Part shown: positions 15,801-23,050 of the stretch, piece after piece
Layout: the number at the start of each line of letters is the position of its first letter
Numbering within the stretch: the stretch's first letter is position 1
DNA from: Oceaniferula flava
GTDB taxonomy: Bacteria; Verrucomicrobiota; Verrucomicrobiia; Verrucomicrobiales; Akkermansiaceae
Direction: 5' to 3'
Length of the DNA stretch: 64,000 nucleotides
Assembly (NCBI RefSeq): GCF_016811075.1
Contig: NZ_JAFBGL010000009.1
Span: 124,001-188,000 of the forward strand
Made by a program: the position numbers and the translations under genes
Notes under the pieces: model-generated
Database searches by the model: none
Seen by the model: the letters and a program-made list of their open reading frames with translations, nothing else
What the model was told of the DNA's origin: nothing

Positions 15801-16966
15801 TTGTCGCCGAGGTCGTCGATCAGTAGTTCCAGCTCCTTGAGTCCGGTCACATCGACGCTGACTTGCTGCGTGCGTTGGGGATCGGACGCCTTCATGACAG
15901 GGCTTTGGAAAAGCACGCTGCTGGTGGGGGCTTGGGCCTTCTTACGGGGAGCTTTCTTCTTTTTCTCGGCCTTCTTTTTCTTTCTTGGTGCAGGCATTTT
16001 CATCGGCTTCTGCTTCAGCAAGGCCTCTGTGGGCAGGAGCACCGGTTTGCCTGGGACGGGACGATCCAAGTTTTCGTTCAATTGCTCTTGGGTGATCGGT
16101 TTGGAGGGGACGCCGTCTTTCGGCACCTCGCTGCGAGCGAGCCAAACAATGGCGTTCAGCACCAGCTGGCGAAACTCGTCGATCGCCCAGTTCCGGTGGT
16201 AGTGGCCGCCGACAAAGCCGACGCCGCGAGCTCCGGTTTCAGGGTCGCGGCACCACATCAGTGCCTGAGGTTTATTCATTGTGGCAACGCCGTGTTCGTT
16301 CCAGAGATTGATGTAGCGGACGATTTTTTCCGGTGTCGGAGTGGCGGTGGCCAGTGCGTGGCAGCAATCGCATTCCTGCTTGGTGGGGAAGCGCATGTTC
16401 CAGTAAAACTCATCGTAGGCGGTGATTTTGTCCTGAATGCCATTGCCGACCGGGTGACCGGCCTTGGGGGTCATGTCGGCAATCCAGTGCGGGTTCACCG
16501 ACCAGCCGGTTTCCATGTATCCGCCAATCCATGGGGTGAAGTATTTCTGGCCGATTTCCTTGGGCGGGTGCACGCCGTAGTGCATGAACATGATCCCCAT
16601 GCCGGCTTTCACTTTCTCATCGAGCACGGCGTATTTGTCGCCAAAACGACCACCGGCATCGGCGTAAATCACGCAGGCGTCCACGCCGTCGAAGATGGAT
16701 TCGTCTTTCGGCCAGCCGTAGTAGTGAACCTTGGCTTCCACATCCAGACCGCTTTCGTTCAGTGCCTTGGCGAGCAACATGCAACCGGCGCGGAACTCAT
16801 GCTCGCCATTGCCGTGGCTGGGTTTTCCTGCGATGAACAGGATCTTTTTCTTCGCTTCGGCGAAGGAGGCGGAAACGATCAATACCGTCAGGATCGTGAG
16901 GATGGCTTTGCTCCACAGAAGGGGAGTCAAGAGGCGAGGGTGTCTGGATTTCATAGATGATTGCAA
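12806..16966 (-). CDS. Giant secreted ThuA / NPCBM / PVC-type heme-binding dehydrogenase-like protein
   Basis: A 1386-residue exported protein (signal peptide ending near SFAEAK). Domains in order are: ThuA-like, about 40-285 (KILFIAGKPSHGNGEHEF; GIMFMHYGVHPP); a Pro/Lys-rich linker, about 320-350; NPCBM/beta-sandwich, about 355-505 (GGKTYTQGLGTHAKSSI); a PVC-type membrane-bound dehydrogenase beta-propeller, about 530-960 (LLYNPTNIDIDQKGRIWAAEG; FRPSDVAVGPDGAIYISDW); HEAT-like repeats, about 985-1230; and a C-terminal cytochrome c with C-I-M-C-H and a PVC heme-domain ending (GYTVTLKDGKKVDGLVISN). It is probably an extracytoplasmic sugar-oxidising or sugar-binding redox protein; the substrate is unknown. 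It is divergent from a PAS-AraC regulator that may control it. The start is the first ATG of the frame at 16966; one at 16954 is also possible. Confidence 0.88.
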   Translation of the reverse strand: MQSSMKSRHPRLLTPLLWSKAILTILTVLIVSASFAEAKKKILFIAGKPSHGNGEHEFRAGCMLLAKALNESGLDVEAKVHYYGWPKDESIFDGVDACVIYADAGGRFGDKYAVLDEKVKAGMGIMFMHYGVHPPKEIGQKYFTPWIGGYMETGWSVNPHWIADMTPKAGHPVGNGIQDKITAYDEFYWNMRFPTKQECDCCHALATATPTPEKIVRYINLWNEHGVATMNKPQALMWCRDPETGARGVGFVGGHYHRNWAIDEFRQLVLNAIVWLARSEVPKDGVPSKPITQEQLNENLDRPVPGKPVLLPTEALLKQKPMKMPAPRKKKKAEKKKKAPRKKAQAPTSSVLFQSPVMKASDPQRTQQVSVDVTGLKELELLIDDLGDKANDWANWIEPTFIDKDGKRTPLTADHVAKSTQAWRTLQHGKNAAGSPLSIGGKTYTQGLGTHAKSSITVNVPQGATQFTALVGLDDGGVIRDGKPSTAAVRFFVKKPRDPNAPWEPNEAPRNVDLEYFKVPEGLEVTRWASSPLLYNPTNIDIDQKGRIWAAEGVNYRRHKGRRPGGDRIVVIEDSDGDGVADKSHTFVQEKELIAPLGVAVFDNVVVVAQPPHMLVYTDVDRNLKFDPKVDKREVLLTGFNAGNHDHSLHSMTSGPDGKWYFNNGNCGAIFTDKSGKTFRMGGTYYKSGGGDWYVDHRKQAGKKSDDGFVWTAGFSVRMNPDGTEAEIIGHGYRNSYEHINTSLGDLFQNDNDDPPACRVSYVLPYSSAGYFNRFGTRSWKQDKRPGQDHARAHWRQDDPGTFDYGDVYGGGSPTGVAFYENGALGEKWNGLLLSAEAGKNVIFGYQPEPNGATFKLDRNDFCTTNPEGQFAGSDFILRNEKTDRHKNWKGKEAPTQFRPSDVAVGPDGAIYISDWFDGRVGGHGDRDSSCSGAIYRIAPKGFKPSIPAVNFNTTEGQITALSSPAINVRYSGFKGLVAGGAKSLDAVEKLMNHPNKWVAARAIWVLPHLGEAGLAKCVSLLDDQNPEIRLTAFRALQRADKDYLDYAMKLASDESRAVRRDVALSLRGVPAAQSASILTTLAKSYVEKDYNGNDKNYIESIGLAAESQENAIWLAMKKELGSDNPDEWSDSFARLTWRLWPSAAVADLKARATSSKLSHPQQVFAVESLAFIDDASAAEAMLDLAAGDSPVKAEAGYWLFRLGTGVWKKFNLMPELKKRGIYDPEKIVVTPVSAPKPTQKPSFSPADVLALEGDAAKGKATLMRCIMCHQVDGNGANYGPFLKGWGQTQTKDVIARSIIDPSADIAHGFDGYTVTLKDGKKVDGLVISNADPVIIKSTGGVTQMIPKDRVKDVKRMKHSLMLSADQLGLKAQDVADLVEYLKQWK

Positions 16967-17111
16967 TTGATGATTTCGATAAGATACGAAGATAGGGGCG
17001 CAAAGTTAATGGGATATTTTCGCCAAAAAATTGACTATTTCCGTCAATCTCCTAACTTGCCATGGCTGCCCTCCAACAGGGAATGCGCATTCATGGCATA
17101 CCAGAATTTTC

Positions 17112-17852
17112 ATGCAACCATCAATGAAACCCAGTGATTTTTTCGATCAACTGCACCCGGGGCAAATCTCGACCGTGCTGATGGATCTGCTGCCCGATAT
17201 CATCACCTACATCAAGGATCTCGACGGACGCTACGTGCATGTCAACCGTGCCTTTGCCGAGACCTTGCAGCGTGGAGCCGATGAAATTGTGGGGAAAACC
17301 GATGCCGAACTGTTCGTGGCCGAACTGGCGACCAATTACATTCAGGACGACACCACCGTCTGCCAATCCGGCGTGCCCATCATGGAAAAGGCGGAGCTGG
17401 TGACGCATCGGCCGGGTATCGTGCGTTGGTATATCACCAACAAAATCCCCCTGCATCAGCGCGATGGTCAGGTGATCGGTATGGCCGGATTATCCCGCCC
17501 CTCCAATGCTCACCAACGTGTCAGTGGCCCGATAGCTTCGGTAAGCAAGGCGGTGGACTACATCTACGAACATCTCGACGAAAGTTTGGGGGTGGATCAG
17601 CTGGCCGACGCCTGCGGGCTCTCGATTAGCAGCCTGGAGCGGCATTTTAAAAAACACTTCGGCTGCACGCCGGGGCGCTTTATCAGTCAGGTCAAAATCT
17701 CCGCAGCCTGTCGGATGTTAGCAGACACCAGCTATTCGATCGCCTCCGTGGGCGAGCAACTGGGCTATCCGGACCCCGTGGTGTTCAGCAGGGCATTCAA
17801 ACGGGAAATGAAGATGACTCCGAGTGTTTATCGGAAATCCCTGCTCGCCTGA
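17112..17852 (+). CDS. PAS-domain AraC-family transcriptional regulator
   Basis: A 246-residue protein. An N-terminal PAS/PAC domain spans about 20-135 (DIITYIKDLDGRYVHVNRAFAE; GADEIVGKTDAELF; RWYITNKIPLHQRDGQVIGMAGLSR). A C-terminal AraC double HTH follows: SLGVDQLADACGLSISSLERHFKKHFGCTPGRFI and YSIASVGEQLGYPDPVVFSRAFKREMKMTPSVYRK, in segments. The frame can be opened from a TTG at 17031, but ATG 17112 (MQPSMKPSDFF) is more convincing; ATG 17124 is also possible. The 145-bp gap to the divergent heme-protein gene probably holds both promoters. A carbohydrate-responsive role is inferred from that neighbour only. Confidence 0.86.
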   Translation: MQPSMKPSDFFDQLHPGQISTVLMDLLPDIITYIKDLDGRYVHVNRAFAETLQRGADEIVGKTDAELFVAELATNYIQDDTTVCQSGVPIMEKAELVTHRPGIVRWYITNKIPLHQRDGQVIGMAGLSRPSNAHQRVSGPIASVSKAVDYIYEHLDESLGVDQLADACGLSISSLERHFKKHFGCTPGRFISQVKISAACRMLADTSYSIASVGEQLGYPDPVVFSRAFKREMKMTPSVYRKSLLA

Positions 17853-17872
17853 AGCGCGGCTCCAGTCCGTCT

Positions 17873-19333
17873 TTACTCCTCATCGTCATCACCCCATGCG
17901 CGGGATTCGAAGCGCATGATTTCCTTGATGAAGGTCAGGGGGACGTCGCCGGTAGGACCGTTACGGTTCTTGGCAATGACCAGCTGGGCCTTGCCGTCTT
18001 CCTCGTCGCGGTCTTCCTGGTTATCGGCGTAGTAGGCGGAACGATAAAGCAGCCCGACCATATCCGCATCCTGCTCAATCGAGCCGGATTCACGAAGGTC
18101 GGACATCCGGGGCTTACCGCCGCCGCCGCTGTTACCGACACGACTTTCAGGGCCACGGTTCAGCTGCGCCAGCACGATGATTGGAATCTCGAGCTCCTTG
18201 GCGAGGGCTTTCAAACCGGCGGAAATTTCGGCCACCTCACGTTCACGGGAGTTTTGCGCCTGCTTCGAGTTCGAGCGCATCAGCTGGAGGTAATCGATGG
18301 CGATCACTTTGATGTCACCTTCCTTTTTCTTCCGTCGGGCCTTGGCGCGGAGTTCGTTGATACTGATCGACGGGGTGTCATCGATGTAGAGCTTGCAGTT
18401 CTTGATCTCTTCGGCCGCTTTTTTGATATTGAGGAGGTCTGCCTTCACCGGTTTGTAGCCTTTCATCAGGCTGGATTTGGCAAAGCGGGAGCGGGCGTAG
18501 AGCAAACGCTCAACCAGCTGGGTGGCGCTCATCTCCAGCGAGAACACCATGGAAGGCAGGCCCTGATCGAGACACATGTGCTCCACCAGGTTCATCGCAA
18601 ACGAGGTTTTACCCATCGAGGGACGGGCGGCGATAATGAACATCTCACCGGCTTTCAGGCCACTCGACATCTTGTCAATGTCCGGGTAGCCGGTGGGGAT
18701 GCCGTTGCCTTGGCTCTTGCCGGCTAAGAAATCCTGCAGTTGGTCGAGCACTTGGGCAACCGAGCTCTCCACGGTGACTTCGGTGTTTTTCTCGGCACCC
18801 TCACGGATGGCCAGCACCTGCTGCTCGACGTTGTCCAGCAGCGCTTCCACTTCTTCCTGCTCATCGTAGGCGCGGGTGATGGCTTCTGTGCACTGACTGA
18901 TCACCGAGCGCAGCACGTATTTGTCCTTAACAATGTCAAGGTGGTGGGCGAAGTGAGCGTGAGTGGGCGCGTAGGTGTAAATCTCGGTGATCGCGGCAGG
19001 GCCACCGACCGATGGCAGCAGCGAGCGATCCATCAGGGTCTGGGTCAGTGAGACCAGCTCGATCGGGAGGTTCTGCTCGAAAAATTCCAGCAGAATGGTG
19101 AACAGGGCGCCGTGCGCCGGGTGGTAGAAATGCTGGTCGGTCAGCTTGTTTTCAATCGCCGCAGCGACGTATTCCTGTGGGTCTTGAAACATCGACGACA
19201 GGATGCTTTTTTCCGGACCAATGGCGTGAGGTAGGGCGCGCTCAGACGAGCTGTGATCAGCTTCTTGAGGACCTTTTTGCAGCGCAGGTCCGCCTTTCAT
19301 TTTGGATTTGGTGGATTGGGTATCAGTGGCCAT
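17873..19333 (-). CDS. dnaB: Replicative DNA helicase DnaB
   Basis: A 486-residue hexameric replication-fork helicase. The N-terminal DnaB_N domain is about 30-150 (GPEKSILSSMFQDPQEYVAAAIE; HFYHPAHGALFTIL). The RecA-like ATPase has Walker A A-R-P-S-M-G-K-T-S, Walker B V-I-A-I-D-Y-L-Q-L-M, the conserved VFSLEMS and Q-L-N-R-G-P-E-S-R, and D-L-R-E-S-G-S-I-E-Q-D-A-D. The tail is acidic (GDDDEE). No intein is present. An in-frame GTG or other start at 19372 is less likely than ATG 19333 (MATDTQSTK). Its upstream region carries a DnaA-box-like array. It is convergent with the AraC gene, only 20 nt away. Confidence 0.96.
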   Translation of the reverse strand: MATDTQSTKSKMKGGPALQKGPQEADHSSSERALPHAIGPEKSILSSMFQDPQEYVAAAIENKLTDQHFYHPAHGALFTILLEFFEQNLPIELVSLTQTLMDRSLLPSVGGPAAITEIYTYAPTHAHFAHHLDIVKDKYVLRSVISQCTEAITRAYDEQEEVEALLDNVEQQVLAIREGAEKNTEVTVESSVAQVLDQLQDFLAGKSQGNGIPTGYPDIDKMSSGLKAGEMFIIAARPSMGKTSFAMNLVEHMCLDQGLPSMVFSLEMSATQLVERLLYARSRFAKSSLMKGYKPVKADLLNIKKAAEEIKNCKLYIDDTPSISINELRAKARRKKKEGDIKVIAIDYLQLMRSNSKQAQNSREREVAEISAGLKALAKELEIPIIVLAQLNRGPESRVGNSGGGGKPRMSDLRESGSIEQDADMVGLLYRSAYYADNQEDRDEEDGKAQLVIAKNRNGPTGDVPLTFIKEIMRFESRAWGDDDEE

Positions 19334-19452
19334 GGACAGAGCTGTCTTAGAGCAATCACCTCTGGCGGTCAATCTGGGTAATGAGAGAAATTGTGGTGAT
19401 AAGTATGAGCGCCGAGGTCGACACGATGTAGATCAAATCTGGAAAAAGTCGC

Positions 19453-19570
19453 TGTGAATAAAATGTGGATAAGTCGTGAATAAGAAATTACCGCATCTAG
19501 GAAAGTGTCTCTGTTTGAGGTGTCTGGGTCCATTGTTGAAAATAGCAACATGTGAACAAGCTGTGAATAA
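19453..19570 (+). promoter_or_regulatory. Array of five DnaA-box-like 9-mers, 11-bp phased, upstream of dnaB
   Basis: Five same-orientation matches or near-matches to TGTGGATAA (complement of TTATCCACA) occur at 19453 (TGTGAATAA), 19464 (TGTGGATAA, exact), 19475 (CGTGAATAA), 19551 (TGTGAACAA) and 19562 (TGTGAATAA). Starts within each group are exactly 11 bp apart, leaving 2-bp gaps, which is the register used by cooperatively filled DnaA sites in E. coli oriC. The array lies in the 324-bp gap between dnaB and an 80-aa gene. That gap is AT-rich towards its right end (T-run near 19600, TTTTCACAAAG near 19625). It may be an origin, a DnaA-titration site or a DnaA-controlled promoter for dnaB. 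Confidence 0.6.
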
Positions 19571-19657
19571 GTGCGTTTTCCGGTCGATGGAACTGTGATG
19601 TTTTTTTCATCCCCACTTCATCAAATTTTCACAAAGCCACGATAGTTTGCAGGCCTT

Positions 19658-19900
19658 ATGAATGAAACCAGCTCCGAAAAGATCACCATCCAGCTCCCTC
19701 ACTCCGTTTATCACGCATTGCGGAATCAGGCGAAGAAGCAGAACCTCTCTCTGCCCGAGATGGTGCAGCAAAAAATCGTCCTCGAGCCAGCGGAGCCCGG
19801 GAGTTTGGAACGCTTGGCGAAGTTGCCACTGCGTGAAATCTTGGCACGCACCGCTCCGGTGGGTATGGACCCCGACGACCGATTGGATTTCTTCGCTTAG
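19658..19900 (+). CDS. Small ribbon-helix-helix-like protein
   Basis: An 80-residue protein. The segment KITIQLPHSVYHALRNQAKKQ then NLSLPEMVQQKIV has the beta strand plus two helices expected of CopG/Arc-type ribbon-helix-helix DNA-binding proteins. The C-terminal half (LAKLPLREILARTAPVGMDPDDRLDFFA) resembles the flexible neutralising tails of antitoxins. No toxin-sized ORF follows on the same strand, as the next genes are on the opposite strand. It is therefore an orphan regulator or a relic. It sits immediately downstream of the DnaA-box-like array. Confidence 0.6.
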   Translation: MNETSSEKITIQLPHSVYHALRNQAKKQNLSLPEMVQQKIVLEPAEPGSLERLAKLPLREILARTAPVGMDPDDRLDFFA

Positions 19901-19944
19901 TCCTCGCTTAGAAAACCCGCTGGATGGGGGCATGGGGCAGCGCC

Positions 19945-20370
19945 TTAGCGGTCGGCTCCGAAGCCGTAATGCGCGATGCTCATGCCCACGAGCATCAGGG
20001 GCACAAAGACCAACGCCTCACTTCGCAGGGCGGCGAGATTGGCCAGTGCCGGACCGGGGCAAAATCCCGCCAAGGCCCAGCCGATACCGAACAGGGCCGA
20101 CCCGATCAGCAAGCGACGGTTTAGCGGTTCGGAATCGCCGCAGGGCAGATCGGTCTGATCCATGCCTTTGCCGCCGCGCACTTTATGCGTGATGAACATG
20201 CATAGGGCGTAGGTTCCGAGGGCTCCACCCATGACGAAGATCAGCGAAGGGTCCCAAGCCCCGGCGACATCGAGGAAGGCGATGACCCGCGTAGGATCGG
20301 TCATGCCACTGACTGCGAGACCGAGTCCGAACAGCAGGCCGGCTAGAAATGTTAGAAAAAGACGGCTCAT
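19945..20370 (-). CDS. YeeE/YedE-family (DUF6691-like) transporter half
   Basis: A 141-residue membrane protein starting MSRLFLTFLAGLLFGLGLAVSGM, with about four hydrophobic segments. It has the conserved cysteine motif ALAGFCPGPALANL of the YeeE/YedE sulfur-transport family (thiosulfate permease relatives). It is one of two half-length proteins; the partner lies immediately upstream and overlaps by 4 nt (ATGA at 20367-20370), implying translational coupling. The two probably assemble into one channel importing a sulfur compound; the substrate is inferred from the family. Confidence 0.86.
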   Translation of the reverse strand: MSRLFLTFLAGLLFGLGLAVSGMTDPTRVIAFLDVAGAWDPSLIFVMGGALGTYALCMFITHKVRGGKGMDQTDLPCGDSEPLNRRLLIGSALFGIGWALAGFCPGPALANLAALRSEALVFVPLMLVGMSIAHYGFGADR

Positions 20371-20795
20371 GCGATCAGGTGGTGAGTGAGGTAAACAGTG
20401 AGGATGCCGAAGGCCATGAAGGTGCAGGTCGCGATCAGCGAGTCCTTGGCTCCCAGGCCAATGCCGCAGACGCCGTGACCGCTGGTGCAGCCACCACCAA
20501 CACGGGTGCCAATGCCGACCAGCAAAGCGGCGAGCGCGGTGACCCAAACAGAAGATTGGGGGCGATAGATAGCCGCTGCACTCAGTGAGGAAAAAGCGAT
20601 GCCAGCCCCGGCAATCAAGCCTATCATAAAGGTGAGGCGCCATAGCTTGTCGGGCGTGGCGGGGATGAGTAAGCGAGCGCAAACGCCAGAGATGCCGGGG
20701 ATTTTTCCTGTGACGAAGCTGGCGAGAAAACTGGCCAGACCGATCAGAACTCCGCCAGCGAGCGCGTGGTAAATTGTGTAAGGTCCATCAAGCAC
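20367..20795 (-). CDS. YeeE/YedE-family sulfur transporter half
   Basis: A 142-residue membrane protein with hydrophobic segments near 10-30, 52-75, 82-98 and 117-135. The signature is VGGGCTSGHGVCGIG, with the conserved cysteines that relay thiosulfate or persulfide in this family. The only plausible start I find is the GTG at 20793-20795. It is coupled to the downstream half-transporter by a 4-nt overlap. This two-gene arrangement is common for the family in Gram-negative bacteria, often near sulfur-handling genes. Here no persulfide dioxygenase or repressor is adjacent. Confidence 0.85.
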   Translation of the reverse strand: MLDGPYTIYHALAGGVLIGLASFLASFVTGKIPGISGVCARLLIPATPDKLWRLTFMIGLIAGAGIAFSSLSAAAIYRPQSSVWVTALAALLVGIGTRVGGGCTSGHGVCGIGLGAKDSLIATCTFMAFGILTVYLTHHLIA

Positions 20796-20882
20796 AGGGA
20801 TAAACTAAGGCGGAACTCAAAGGAGTCAAGATGCCCGAGGATGAACTGGTCAAAGCGGGTCCGAGCACCTAACTTTCGCACC

Positions 20883-21338
20883 GTGGCCACTGAAATTGAG
20901 CGCAAATTTTTACTGCATGGTGAGTTCCCCCGTGAAAATGGGGTGGAAATGGTGCAGGGGTATCTCTGCAAGGACATCGATCGCACCGTCCGCATCCGAC
21001 TGGAGGGTGAGCGTGCTGTGCTGACAATCAAAGGCAGGACCTCGGGAATTTCCAGACCTGAGTATGAATATGAAATTCCTGCCGACGAAGCTCAGGAGCT
21101 GTTGGGTATGGCGGTGGGACCTCTCGTGGAAAAGACCCGCTATTACCATCGGCGTGGCGGTCACGTTTGGGAAATCGACGTCTTCAAAGGAGACAATGCC
21201 GGCCTCGCGGTGGCAGAAATCGAGCTTGGCTCCGAAGATGAACCTTTCGAAAAACCCGCATGGGTGGGGAACGAGGTCAGCGGTGATTCACGCTATGCGA
21301 ACTCCGCGCTGAGTGTGCGTCCATTTACGCAGTGGTAA
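20883..21338 (+). CDS. CYTH-domain protein (triphosphate tunnel metalloenzyme)
   Basis: A 151-residue CYTH protein. It begins (GTG) ATEIERKFLL, containing the E-x-E-x-K signature that binds triphosphate and metal in the tunnel. RTVRIRLEGERAVLTIKGRTSG follows, then RPEYEYEIP, RYYHRRGGHVWEIDVFKGDNAGLAVAEIEL and ENEP-like acidic strands. Single-domain bacterial CYTH proteins are typically inorganic triphosphatases; class IV adenylate cyclases share the fold. The GTG at 20883 is chosen because the E-x-E-x-K motif is always within the first few residues. It is divergent from the YeeE pair. Confidence 0.87.
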   Translation: MATEIERKFLLHGEFPRENGVEMVQGYLCKDIDRTVRIRLEGERAVLTIKGRTSGISRPEYEYEIPADEAQELLGMAVGPLVEKTRYYHRRGGHVWEIDVFKGDNAGLAVAEIELGSEDEPFEKPAWVGNEVSGDSRYANSALSVRPFTQW

Positions 21339-21447
21339 GCGGCCGGTAGCACCGTGGCGAGCTCCGGCGTGAGTTCGGTAAATTTGTGTGGATTGGAGAA
21401 TTGTCACGATCCCTTTTTCACATAGTCTGGACGGCAATCCATTGTTT

Positions 21448-22992
21448 ATGAAAACCCATCCATTCTGCATCGCGCTGGTATCCTTGTTAGCCATCCAAGC
21501 CCCGGCTCCCGCCGCCACCGGAGATAAACTCAACGTGCTCATCCTCTATGCCGATGACATGGGCTACGGTGACTTGATTTCAAACAACCCCAACTCGAAG
21601 ATCCCCACGCCGAACCTCGACCGACTGGCCGCGGAGGGGCTTTCCTTTTCCGACGGTCACTCGTCGTCTGGCATCTGCACGCCATCGCGCTACGCCTTGC
21701 TGACCGGGCGTTACCACTGGCGCGATTTCCACGGCATTGCGCAGTCGTTTGGTCCCAGTGTATTTAAGAAAAACCAGCTGACCATTCCGAAGCTGCTGCA
21801 AAGCCATGGCTACAACACGGCGGCGATCGGCAAGTGGCATCTGGGCATGGGTTACAGTGCGATCCGGAACCAATCGGTGGAACTCTCTAAGGTGAAACCG
21901 AAAAAGGGACGGGCGAAAACCCACTACCCAGCGAATGCCTTTGATTGGTCGAAGCCGATTCCCGACGGTCCGCTATCGATAGGTTTCGACCACTACTTCG
22001 GCGATGACGTGATCAACTTTCCTCCTTACGCATGGATTGAAGATGACAAGCTGGTGAAGGCTCCCGACACTCAGATGGACCCCGCCAAATGGCCCAAGAT
22101 CAAGGAGGGAAATTGGGAGTGTCGCCCCGGCCCCATGGTCACGGGGTGGAATCCCTACGAGGTGCTGCCGACGCTCGGTAAAAAAGGGGCGGAATACATC
22201 ACGGCACAGGCCAAGGAGAATCAGCCCTTCTTTCTCTACTTCGCCTTTCCATCGCCGCACGCACCGATCATTCCCAACGATGAGTTTGACGGGAAATCTA
22301 AGGCCGGGCCATATGGTGACTTTGTTTACGAGACCGACCACATCGTTGGCAAGCTGCTCACCGCCCTTGAGGAATCGGGTCAAGCCGACAACACCCTGGT
22401 GATTTTCACCGCCGACAACGGCTCCGAGCACTATGCTTACCCCCGCGACGCGAAGTATGACCATTGGTCGTCAGCTCCTTTCCGTGGTGCCAAGCGTGAC
22501 CTCTACGAAGGTGGGCATCACGTGCCATTCATTGTCAAACTGCCGAGTGTCACCCAGCCGGGCAGCCGCACCGAGGCGCTGGCGTCTCAGGTGGATCTTT
22601 TTGCCACCATCGCGGAGGCCACCGGCATCAAGCTTCCGGCCGACCGCGGGGCTGAGGATTCCTTTTCCCTGATGCCGGTTTTGAAGGGCGGGGAAAGTTC
22701 GGGGAGAGATGCCATCGTGCACAATACCAGAGCTGGTGCCTACGCGCTGCGAAAAGGTGATTGGGTTCTGATCGATACCGGCAATGGCCATCACAACAGG
22801 GTGACGTCGCAGTGGTATAAGAAACACGGGGTGAAACCTGAGAAGGCTCCCGTCTATTTGTATAATTTGGAAGAGGACGTCATCCAGTCGGACAATCTCT
22901 ATCAAAAGAACCCTGAGAAACTCAAAGAACTCAAGGAGGAGCTGAAATTGCTGCGCGATTCCAAGCACACAGCACCGCGATTGAGTGACTAG
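21448..22992 (+). CDS. Secreted sulfatase (type I, formylglycine-dependent)
   Basis: A 514-residue protein with a signal peptide (to about A22-A23). The type I sulfatase motif C-T-P-S-R lies at residues 77-81, where Cys77 is converted to formylglycine, and is followed by the LLTGRYHWR motif. The metal-binding N-terminus is [15 protein letters not shown], and the C-terminal metal site is [11 protein letters not shown]. It resembles arylsulfatase A / N-acetylgalactosamine-6-sulfatase-like enzymes that desulfate polysaccharides such as carrageenans, ulvans or mucins. The substrate is not deducible. ATG 21448 is selected over 21388 for the signal peptide. No sulfatase-maturating radical-SAM enzyme is in the window. 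It is convergent with another sulfatase. Confidence 0.93.
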   Translation: MKTHPFCIALVSLLAIQAPAPAATGDKLNVLILYADDMGYGDLISNNPNSKIPTPNLDRLAAEGLSFSDGHSSSGICTPSRYALLTGRYHWRDFHGIAQSFGPSVFKKNQLTIPKLLQSHGYNTAAIGKWHLGMGYSAIRNQSVELSKVKPKKGRAKTHYPANAFDWSKPIPDGPLSIGFDHYFGDDVINFPPYAWIEDDKLVKAPDTQMDPAKWPKIKEGNWECRPGPMVTGWNPYEVLPTLGKKGAEYITAQAKENQPFFLYFAFPSPHAPIIPNDEFDGKSKAGPYGDFVYETDHIVGKLLTALEESGQADNTLVIFTADNGSEHYAYPRDAKYDHWSSAPFRGAKRDLYEGGHHVPFIVKLPSVTQPGSRTEALASQVDLFATIAEATGIKLPADRGAEDSFSLMPVLKGGESSGRDAIVHNTRAGAYALRKGDWVLIDTGNGHHNRVTSQWYKKHGVKPEKAPVYLYNLEEDVIQSDNLYQKNPEKLKELKEELKLLRDSKHTAPRLSD

Positions 22993-23012
22993 TTAGTTTC
23001 TAACAAGTTGAC

Positions 23013-23037
23013 CCGTGTCATGGCTGCCATGACACGG
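23013..23037. terminator. Hairpin between convergent sulfatase genes
   Basis: A perfect 11-bp stem (CCGTGTCATGG at 23013-23023, complement at 23027-23037) has a CTG loop. It lies in the 58-bp gap between the convergent stops at 22992 and 23051. There is no clear U-tract on either side, so it may terminate inefficiently or only slow transcription. Confidence 0.55.
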
Positions 23038-23050
23038 ACTAAGGAGAAGG

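Noticed and set aside
19658-19900. Toxin-antitoxin pair
   Set aside because: The gene looks like a ribbon-helix-helix antitoxin, but no toxin-sized gene follows on the same strand.
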